Source of the DNA: Hydrocarboniphaga sp.
GTDB lineage: Bacteria; Pseudomonadota; Gammaproteobacteria; Nevskiales; Nevskiaceae
Direction: 5' to 3'
Assembly: GCF_028291725.1 (NCBI RefSeq)
Contig: NZ_JAQGNT010000089.1
Span: 1 to 39,127, forward strand
DNA: 39,127 nucleotides
Shown: positions 33,046 through 39,127 of the stretch, in pieces
How positions within the stretch are numbered: position 1 is the stretch's first letter
Layout: every line of letters begins with the position of its first letter
The notes under the pieces: generated by a model
What the model was told of the DNA's origin: nothing
What the model saw: the letters and a program-made list of their open reading frames with translations, nothing else
The model's database searches: none
Program-made: the position numbers and the translations under genes

Positions 33046-35413
33046 TCTGTTCCTTCTGCTGCTCATCGGACGGCGGCGGCTCCTGCTGCTTTTTCCTTCT
33101 GCCGAACAGGCCGTCGAGCGCCGGGCCGAGGCGCTCGTTGAGTTTCTGCTTCAGCTCGTCCTTGTGCTCGTTGAGCTGCTGCTTGATCTCTTCCTTGGCG
33201 CGGGCGCGCACCGCGTCGGAAATCTGCACCTTGTACTTCGGATCGGTGAAGGTGCCGGTCAGATGCACCGGCACGGTGACGCCGCCAAGGTCTTCGAGCC
33301 CGCGGCCGCCCTGGCCCTTGCTGGTTTCGACGATCGTCGGCTTGGCGGTGTAGTCGAAGGTCTCGTTGACCAGGTCGACCTGGCCGGCACCGCCGACGCG
33401 CAGCATCGGATTGCGCGCATCCAGCGTGTCCGACTTGAGGATGCCGTTGACGATCTGGCCGCTGAAGTCGATCGAAGCGAAGTCGGTCTGCGGCGGCTCA
33501 CCGCTGGGCGTATAAGTCTGGCCGCGCAACAGCGCCTGGCCGCGACGCAGCATCTCGCCGAGGTTGAAGCCCTTGACTGCGCCGTTCTTGAAATTCAGCG
33601 CGACCGTGCCGTTGAGCGCCTTGCGCAGATCGCCGACGGTCTTGCCCGCGGAGGTCAGATCCAGCTCGATGGTGCCGATGCCGTCGACCTTGTCCTTGCC
33701 GCTCAGGTCTTTCAGGAACGGGCCCAGAGCCAGGCTCTGCAGGCTGGTCTTGAACGCGAAGCCGGGCCGCAGGCCGGGCGCGATGCGCGTGGTGCTGGTG
33801 AAGCTGCCGCCATAGAGCTTGCCGTTGAGGCTCGCGATCTTGGCGGCTCCCTTAGGGCCCGTCAGTGTCAGTCTCACGTCTGACAGTTTGAGCCCGCGCA
33901 GCGTGAGTTTGGCGACATCGAGCGTGCCGTCGACGTCGAGCTTGGCCAGCGCGTCCACCGGGATCTCGGTGCTGTTGAGGTCGGCGCTCTTGATCTTCTC
34001 GACTTTTTCCTTCGGCGTCTCGGTCCGCGGCGCCAGGTAGCGGTCCGCGTCGAGCGTGTCGGCTCTCAGTGCGAAGCTCACTGCCGAGGTTGCGAAGTCG
34101 CGGATGCTGATCGACCCGCTCAGATTGGTCTGGTCGAGTTTCAGCAGCAGCTCGTTGAGCTTCACGCTCTTGGCCGTGCCGTCGATCTGCGACTTGAAAC
34201 TGACTTCGGTGAGCGCCTTCGGATCGCTGGTCTTCAGCGGCTCGGCCGAAAACTTGGCGAGCAGCTCACGCGCATTGAACGGTTTCACCGTCAGCGGGCC
34301 GCCGTAGTGCGGTGTGTCGCCGTTGAGGCCGGACAAGGCCAGCGTGGTAGTCGCCTCCAGCCCGCTCGCCTTCAAGACGATGCCGCGCGCTTCGCCCTTG
34401 CCGCTGGTCTGGTCGACTATCACGTCGCCGGTCAGTTGCACATTCTGGCTGCCGCCGGGCAGGGCCTTGCCGCTGGCGCTCGCGTCCAGGTTCAGGCCGG
34501 CAATCTCGTAGCGCTTGGCCTTGATGTCGGCTTTCACGTTCGCCTTGACGTCGGCCTTGCCGTCGATGCTCGCGTTCTTGCCGGTCGCGGCTATTTTCAG
34601 ATCCTTGGTTTGGAAAATTTGTGTACCGAGATTGCCGCTGACTTCGCCGCTGAGCTTGATGTCGGCCTGCCGCTCGGGATTCTTCGCGGTGATTTCGAGC
34701 TTCAGGTCTTCGAGTTTCAGATCCTGGGTTTTCAGGTCGGGATCGACATGCGCGGACAGCTTCACCTCGGTGTCGAGCTTCTGCGCCGCCAGCACCGCCT
34801 TGATCGAGGTCTCGACGTCGAAAGCCTTGCCCGGCTTCAGCGCGCCGGTCTTCAGGTCGAAGTCGCTGATGCTGTAGCTCTGATGGGTCTGGTCGTCGCG
34901 ATAGCTGATCGCGGCGTCCTTGATGTCGATGCCGCCGATGTCGATGTCCTCGAGCTTGAAACTCGAGGGCTGCTGGGGTTCCTCTGGCTTGCTCGGCTCC
35001 TTGGCGTTGATCTTGGCCAGATCGTCCCAGTTGGTTTTTCCGTCCGCGGATTTGGCGAGGTTCAGCACCAGGCCATCGAGCTGCACGCCGTCGACGACGA
35101 TCTTGCGATCGCGCAGCAGCGGCAGCAGCTGCACGCCGACCTTGGCCTCGCCGACTTTCGCAAAAGCCTGGTCGCCGAAGCCGGCCGCGTTGCTCAGGCT
35201 GACCTGTTTCAGATCGACTTTCAGCCAGGGGAAAACCGTGAGCTTGATGTCGCCGATCTGCAGATCGCGGCTGGTCTTGTCATGCACGAGCTTGGCGATG
35301 CGCGCGCGATAGTCGTTCGGGTCGAAAGTCATCACGGCAGCGGTCAAGGCGCCGACGACCGCGAGCACGAACAGGCCGAGGATGATCAGGAAATACTTGA
35401 GCGGACGTGCCAT
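33026..35413 (-). CDS. AsmA-family inner-membrane protein
   Basis: The protein has 795 residues. One N-terminal membrane anchor (YFLIILGLFVLAVVGALTAAVM, about 7-28) is followed by the AsmA signature FDPNDYRARIAKLVHDKTSRDLQIGDIKLTVFPWL. The long periplasmic part is beta-rich repeats, and the C-terminal AsmA_2 region includes GAVKGFNLGEMLRRGQALLRG and the domain TFTDPKYKVQISDAVRARAKEE. AsmA-like proteins are linked to phospholipid transport to the outer membrane. The C-terminal tail is highly charged. It lies first in the asmA-like / SRPBCC / mutY / yggX run. Confidence 0.92.
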   Translation of the reverse strand: MARPLKYFLIILGLFVLAVVGALTAAVMTFDPNDYRARIAKLVHDKTSRDLQIGDIKLTVFPWLKVDLKQVSLSNAAGFGDQAFAKVGEAKVGVQLLPLLRDRKIVVDGVQLDGLVLNLAKSADGKTNWDDLAKINAKEPSKPEEPQQPSSFKLEDIDIGGIDIKDAAISYRDDQTHQSYSISDFDLKTGALKPGKAFDVETSIKAVLAAQKLDTEVKLSAHVDPDLKTQDLKLEDLKLEITAKNPERQADIKLSGEVSGNLGTQIFQTKDLKIAATGKNASIDGKADVKANVKADIKAKRYEIAGLNLDASASGKALPGGSQNVQLTGDVIVDQTSGKGEARGIVLKASGLEATTTLALSGLNGDTPHYGGPLTVKPFNARELLAKFSAEPLKTSDPKALTEVSFKSQIDGTAKSVKLNELLLKLDQTNLSGSISIRDFATSAVSFALRADTLDADRYLAPRTETPKEKVEKIKSADLNSTEIPVDALAKLDVDGTLDVAKLTLRGLKLSDVRLTLTGPKGAAKIASLNGKLYGGSFTSTTRIAPGLRPGFAFKTSLQSLALGPFLKDLSGKDKVDGIGTIELDLTSAGKTVGDLRKALNGTVALNFKNGAVKGFNLGEMLRRGQALLRGQTYTPSGEPPQTDFASIDFSGQIVNGILKSDTLDARNPMLRVGGAGQVDLVNETFDYTAKPTIVETSKGQGGRGLEDLGGVTVPVHLTGTFTDPKYKVQISDAVRARAKEEIKQQLNEHKDELKQKLNERLGPALDGLFGRRKKQQEPPPSDEQQKEQSAPTTP

Positions 35414-35490
35414 GGGGCCTGCCGGTGATCCAGGAAGGTCCGCAGTGTACCGAACGGGCTATGTGATCCGATTGCGGATTCAGACGCGGT

Positions 35491-36399
35491 TCAGTCGGCC
35501 GGCCACAGCCGGGCCGCACCACGCACGCCGCTGGAGTCGCCATGCAGCGCCGGCAGCAGCCGGGTGGCGATGGTGTCGGAGAAAATGCTGTCGTCCCACA
35601 GCGCCGGTACGTGGCGATACAGGCGATCGATCCGTGACAGGCCGCCGCCGAGCACGATCACCTGCGGGTCCAGCAGGTTGATGACACTGGCCAGCGAACG
35701 CGCCAGCCGGTCCTCGAAACGCGACATCGTCGCAGCAGCGCGCGCATCGCCCGCCTCGGCCAGCGCCACGATGGCTACGCCGGCTAGCGATGCGCCGCCG
35801 CTGCGCAGGTGATCGGCCGCCAGCGCAGGGCCGGACAGCCAGGTTTCGATACAGCCGTGGCGGCCGCACCAGCAAGCCGGTCCCGGTGTCTCGTTCCACT
35901 CCGGCCGCGGCCGCGGCAGGCCGTTGTGGCCCCATTCGCCGGCGATGCCGTTGGCGCCGTCGAGCAGTGCGCCATTGACGACGATGCCGCCGCCGACGCC
36001 GGTGCCGAGGATCACCGCGAACACACTGGGCGCGCCTGCCGCCGCGCCGTCCACCGCTTCCGACAGCGCGAGGCAGTTGGCGTCGTTGGCCATGCGCACT
36101 TCACGCTGCAGCGCCCGCTCGATATCGCGCTGCAAGGCCTGGCCGTTGAGGCATATCGAGTTTGAATTTTTCAGCAGGCCGGTGGCGGGTGACAGCGCGC
36201 CGGGATGGCCGATGCCGACGCGCATTTTTTTTGCGCCGACACTTGTTTCGAGATCGTCGACCAGTTGCGCGAGTGTCGCCAGCGTGGCGGCGTAGTCGCC
36301 CTGCGGCGTTGCCACGCGTTGCCGCGCCAGCACGGCGGAGTCGGCGGCCATCACGACGCCTTCGATCTTGGTGCCGCCGAGGTCTATTCCTATCCTCAT
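35491..36399 (-). CDS. ROK-family sugar kinase (fructokinase/NagK-like)
   Basis: The protein has 302 residues from ATG 36399 (MRIGIDLGGTKIEGV). The ATP-binding DLGGTKIEG motif, GVGIGHPGAL-type segment, the catalytic NDAN (MANDANCLALSE), GTGVGGGIV and the zinc-binding ROK signature CWCGRHGCIETWLSGP are all present. The substrate is probably fructose or N-acetylglucosamine, judged by similarity to Mak/NagK. The frame is open upstream to 36582 because an IS4 transposase fragment is fused in phase, but the conserved start is at 36399. It is transcribed alone. Confidence 0.93.
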   Translation of the reverse strand: MRIGIDLGGTKIEGVVMAADSAVLARQRVATPQGDYAATLATLAQLVDDLETSVGAKKMRVGIGHPGALSPATGLLKNSNSICLNGQALQRDIERALQREVRMANDANCLALSEAVDGAAAGAPSVFAVILGTGVGGGIVVNGALLDGANGIAGEWGHNGLPRPRPEWNETPGPACWCGRHGCIETWLSGPALAADHLRSGGASLAGVAIVALAEAGDARAAATMSRFEDRLARSLASVINLLDPQVIVLGGGLSRIDRLYRHVPALWDDSIFSDTIATRLLPALHGDSSGVRGAARLWPAD

Positions 36400-36413
36400 A
36401 ATATTGATTATAT

Positions 36414-36582
36414 TGAACTTGTTTATGCGGCAGGGATAGCCCCGATCCAGCAGCAACAAGTCGCCGCAACCCAGACGATCCAGCTGCTCGAACAGCATCT
36501 GCCGTTCGTTGACATGCACGCTGTACAGGGAGGCGGCGAGCATCAACTCAACGCCTGCCGGTGGTTCAAGTGAAAGCAGCAT
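36414..36582 (-). pseudogene. IS4-family transposase fragment
   Basis: About 52 codons encode VELMLAASLYSVHVNERQML and GCGDLLLLDRGYPCR, the central part of an IS4-type DDE transposase (the DRGYP motif contains the second Asp). Both ends of the gene are missing and no terminal inverted repeats are visible. The frame runs without a stop into the ROK kinase. In 36583-36679 I see nothing else that can be named. Confidence 0.7.
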
Positions 36583-36679
36583 GCGCTACAGCAGCGGGAA
36601 TGGTGATGAAGGAAGGGAAAACGGCGGATGGGGCAACGGCGCATTTGACCGAATATGCGGCGTCAGCGTCAGGAGCTCA

Positions 36680-37027
36680 TCATGTGCCTGGCCTTTGCCG
36701 GTCTTCGCGGTCGAACGCGATGCGCAGGCCGCAGGCGGCTTCCACTGCCGCGTAAATCTCGGTGAACCCCGCGAGGATTTCATCGAGTGTGATCGGTCGG
36801 ATTAACGTGAAGTCTAGGTCTTCCGAGAAACGGTAGTCCTCGAACCAACACCGTCGCAGCGCTGTGCCGCCTTTGAAGGCCAATACCTCGCGCAAGGAGT
36901 GCCCAGCCAGTCCTGTAAGGAACCAGGCCAGAACGTAGTCCCGCTCAATGACGGCTTCGGGAATGCGTCGCCCGCCAGCGGTTACCAGCGTATTGGAGAT
37001 CAACGAAATGTTGCGTTGAGGGATCAT
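36680..37027 (-). pseudogene. abiEii: Truncated AbiEii/AbiGii-type nucleotidyltransferase toxin
   Basis: The reading frame has 115 residues against about 300 in the family. The nucleotidyltransferase active site is present: FKGGTALRRC...FSEDLDFTL (GGT then DxD). The C-terminal two thirds are missing; the frame ends after residues RQRPGT, near the IS4 scrap, which suggests a deletion associated with that insertion. The start overlaps the antitoxin stop by one base (TGATG). It is probably non-functional because the toxin's C-terminal domain is lost (inference). Confidence 0.8.
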
Positions 37028-37863
37028 CAGCCCAGTCTCACGGCGTCCAGTTCATCGGGGGTGACGTTGAGCTGAAGCCGCCAGCGAGAGAGAAATGCGC
37101 CGTCAGCTGGCAGCAGTGGATCGAGGCGCTGATAAGTTGCAGTCAGCATGTCGCGCAGCGGTTCCAGCACAGAAGCGTCCGCCAGGCCATAGTGTTCCAG
37201 CAGGAACCCGAGACGCCGCACGACGGCGCCGACGCCGAGGCGTCGTGCATATTCAATCAGTCGGTCGGCTTTCAGTTCGGTTCGCTTCATCCACAGGCCC
37301 TTGGCGACTTCTGTGATGCCGCCGGCATAGGCCGGGTGACGGAGACCGTCGATGATCGTGCGCTCCATGTCGCTGATCATCACGAAGCGTTCCTTGTCGA
37401 CCCAATGCTTCATGGTTCCGAATTCTTGCGTTGCTGTGATGTGGACAAACCGGAAGTCGTAGCCGCCGACCACTTGCGGACGCACGCGCCGCGTGCATGA
37501 CACGTACACGGTGAAGTTCGGCTGCGTCACCATGCGGTGCAGTTCGAGCGCGGTGCCGTGCGAGAGGAAGTAGGGCGCGGGGCCGGCGAGTTCGCGCGCG
37601 ATCAGGTACGGACTGTCAACGTGCTCGGTTGCTCGACCCAGTTCGAAGGGCACCAGGTTGTACAAGCCCGGCTTCAGTCGGGTCACCAAGCCACGCTGCT
37701 GGGCCTTGTGTACGAGGTTGCGCGCGGCAGCGGACGACAAGCCGGTGATGATGCCGACATCCGCCAAGGTAAACGTGGAGCGGCGCAACTCATTCAGCTC
37801 GGTGAAGAGCTGCGCGGCACGCGGACCTAGCGTCTTGGTCTGTGAGTGATATTTTTCGCTCAA
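37027..37863 (-). CDS. abiEi: AbiEi-type antitoxin/repressor of an AbiE module
   Basis: The protein has 278 residues. TTG 37863 is chosen because GAGG lies six bases upstream; TTG 37875 is the alternative. The N-terminal winged helix (STFTLADVGIITGLSSAAARNLVHKAQQRGLVTRLKPGLYNLVP) matches AbiEi antitoxins that bind the operon promoter. The middle domain has PYFLSHGTALELHRMV and VYVSCTRRVRP, and DMERTIIDGLRHP is characteristic. It looks intact although its partner toxin is truncated, so it may persist as a repressor only. Confidence 0.88.
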   Translation of the reverse strand: MSEKYHSQTKTLGPRAAQLFTELNELRRSTFTLADVGIITGLSSAAARNLVHKAQQRGLVTRLKPGLYNLVPFELGRATEHVDSPYLIARELAGPAPYFLSHGTALELHRMVTQPNFTVYVSCTRRVRPQVVGGYDFRFVHITATQEFGTMKHWVDKERFVMISDMERTIIDGLRHPAYAGGITEVAKGLWMKRTELKADRLIEYARRLGVGAVVRRLGFLLEHYGLADASVLEPLRDMLTATYQRLDPLLPADGAFLSRWRLQLNVTPDELDAVRLG

Positions 37864-37875
37864 TTTGAGCCTCAA

Positions 37876-38024
37876 GAGGAAACGTACTGCGCGTTAAATA
37901 TAAATATTAATCATATCGGACGGCAAGTTTGTCTCCCTCCGGGAGACGAAACGATCGTAAAATATAAACAACGAAAATTTGAAGGCGGAAGTCGCCGCCC
38001 CACCATAAAGAGGGGGAGCGCGCG
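37876..38024. promoter_or_regulatory. AT-rich divergent spacer between abiEi and a SIR2-like scrap
   Basis: A notably AT-rich segment (gttaaatataaatattaatc) stands out from the GC-rich surroundings and probably contains the AbiE promoter. A perfect hairpin gtctccc-tcc-gggagac lies at 37929-37945. The strong ribosome-binding site GGGGGAG (38011-38017) precedes the SIR2-like ORF. Confidence 0.4.
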
Positions 38025-38222
38025 ATGACCGTCAGTGTCCACAATCCCGACCAATACATGGCCCGCCTGCGGCGGATCATTGCCCAGAGGCGCAAGCGAA
38101 TGGGTATGTTGGTCGGAGCGGGCGTACCCGCCGGCATCGTCCATCCCGGCAGCGACAAACCCTTGATTCCTGCTGCGGCGGGCCTCACCGAGATGGTGAT
38201 GGGCGTTCTGAACCGGGTATAG
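38025..38222 (+). pseudogene. N-terminal fragment of a SIR2-like defence protein
   Basis: Only 65 codons remain. The sequence IIAQRRKRMGMLVGAGVPAGIV, then KPLIPAAAGLTEMVM, resembles the NAD-binding GAGAP start of SIR2-domain proteins found in anti-phage systems. The frame ends at 38222 and nothing downstream continues the domain. The start has an excellent ribosome-binding site, so the short peptide could still be made. Confidence 0.5.
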
Positions 38223-38310
38223 CGAGCCGCCTGGCAGTGTTATCAACCCGCTGCATGTTCGTGCTCCGGCGTCCCCCGCCGCCATCGGGCGCTGGAGGCG
38301 GCGCTTCCTG

Positions 38311-38790
38311 TCACGCGCTGCGCACGAGTGGAGGCAGCACGGGCGACTCGACGGCCCTGCCGCGCTGCGCGTCTTCGATCAGCCGTGCCCATAAGCTAAG
38401 AGCCTCACGCCGTTCCACGAGCAGGTCGCCCGCCTGATAGATCTCCGTCAGGCCGCCGAGCGAGTGATTGAGCGAGCGCTCGATCACGTCGTCGCGGCAG
38501 CCGAGCGTGCGTAGGTAGGAGCGCGCGGTGCTGTGCAGGTCGTGCGGACAAAACTCGCGTACGCCGTCGCCGACTACACGGTCGATGGCGACGTTCAGCG
38601 TAGTACGGCTCAGGTGCAGAACCGTGCTGCGGCGATTCCGGGTCTGACGCGGCAGCACGTACTCCGAGCCTCCGGCCAGCGACTGCAGCGGCAGCAGCCA
38701 CTGGACCACGACCGGTGCCAGCGGAATCGTGTACGCGCGGCGTGCCTTGTTTCCGATCCGGTCGGCCGGCCCCGTCCAGAGCCCGCGAAT
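38311..38790 (-). pseudogene. C-terminal remnant of a tyrosine integrase
   Basis: The conceptual sequence runs GPADRIGNKARRAYTIPLAP, then REFCPHDLHSTARSYLRTLG, LNHSLGGLTEIYQAGD and ERREALSLWARLIED, the C-terminal half of a P4-type tyrosine recombinase. The nucleophile Tyr is in EIYQ. The box-II HxLR motif is HDLHST, so its Arg is altered. No N-terminal half is found upstream; the frame upstream of about 38790 is unlike any integrase. Confidence 0.65.
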
Positions 38791-38923
38791 CAGATGCACG
38801 CTTCTCCCATGCCTCGACCGTGAGACGATTGGCAAGCGTTCCTGTGAACTCATCATCCACTACTCCGGACTGGCTTGCGGCGAAGCATTCCGCTATGGCT
38901 TGGTCGAGCCTTCGATTGCCTCC

Positions 38924-39121
38924 TCATTCGTAGCCGACGTGAGCGTCCAGATTCTTCGCGAGGAAGCGTGCGTCGGTGAAGTGCTTCTTATACAGGCCGG
39001 CAAGTGTGAACGGCGGTTCAAATCCGCGTAAATCTGGCGGCGAGAAGTCAGCGAGTCCAATCCAGGCTGGACAGAACGGGGGATGGTTGGCGGTCGCGTG
39101 AGCGATGCCCAGTGCCGACAC
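38924..39121 (-). CDS. Unidentified ORF at the right edge, possibly partial
   Basis: An open frame of 65 codons (FSPPDLRGFEPPFTLAGLYK, then FTDARFLAKNLDAHVGYE) ends at 38924 and may continue beyond the window. Composition is protein-like, but I recognise no family. It could be part of the decayed accessory region. Confidence 0.25.
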   Translation of the reverse strand: MSALGIAHATANHPPFCPAWIGLADFSPPDLRGFEPPFTLAGLYKKHFTDARFLAKNLDAHVGYE

Positions 39122-39127
39122 GGGCCT

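Noticed and set aside
34307..35428. 373-codon plus-strand frame opposite the AsmA gene
   Set aside because: Antisense shadow of a clear AsmA-family protein; no domain or ribosome-binding site.
36225..36232. T8 run in the ROK kinase as a phase-variation tract
   Set aside because: It encodes a conserved-looking Lys-containing segment in a housekeeping sugar kinase; there is no functional reason for switching and A/T runs of this length occur by chance.

Overview
The window is GC-rich chromosomal DNA (roughly 60-68% by eye). It most likely comes from a gammaproteobacterium of the Xanthomonadales/Nevskiales type. The reasons are codon use, the tRNA-Phe / yggX / mutY / asmA-like order (known in gammaproteobacteria such as Pseudomonas), two inverted pairs of GTAG-type REP palindromes, and a pqqABCDE operon. 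Genus assignment from raw sequence is inference.

Layout. (1) 1-1820: an exported rhodanese-like protein lacking the catalytic Cys, then an orphan sulfate-binding protein. (2) 1949-10123: a PQQ locus. A sensor kinase, a NarL/FixJ response regulator and a full-length M16 zinc protease form an overlapping minus-strand operon, divergent from pqqA-pqqB-pqqC-pqqD-pqqE. A terminator-like hairpin and a REP pair separate pqqA from the overlapping pqqBCDE. (3) 10139-17939: ordinary or lineage-specific genes: a cysteine-free glutaredoxin-like protein, a COG2521-type methyltransferase, two exported proteins of unknown role, a small winged-helix-like protein, a LOG-family hydrolase, a DUF2238 membrane protein, a 2OG-Fe(II) oxygenase, a soluble histidine kinase and a SnoaL-like protein.

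(4) 18030-30945: a genomic island of about 12.6 kb at the 3' end of tRNA-Phe, bounded by two diverged direct copies of an integrase-upstream segment. Its integrase is frameshifted. Its cargo is one minus-strand run of six tightly packed genes, transcribed from about 29.5 kb down to 18.3 kb: a DUF499 ATPase, DUF3780, a DUF1156/DPPY DNA methyltransferase, a PLD-SNF2 helicase, then DarT (thymidine ADP-ribosyltransferase) and DarG (macro-domain antitoxin). The first four look like the helicase-methylase-ATPase (Hma-type) anti-phage set. Coupling to DarTG in one transcription unit is the most interesting feature here. Poly-C tracts in darG and in the methyltransferase catalytic motif raise the possibility of phase variation.

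(5) 31026-36399: conserved chromosomal genes yggX, mutY, an SRPBCC protein, an AsmA-family protein and a ROK sugar kinase. (6) 36400-39127: a decayed accessory region with an IS4-type transposase scrap, an AbiE toxin-antitoxin pair whose toxin is truncated, a truncated SIR2-like fragment and a tyrosine-integrase C-terminal remnant.

All calls come from reading the sequence and from memory of protein families. No database or folding search was run.
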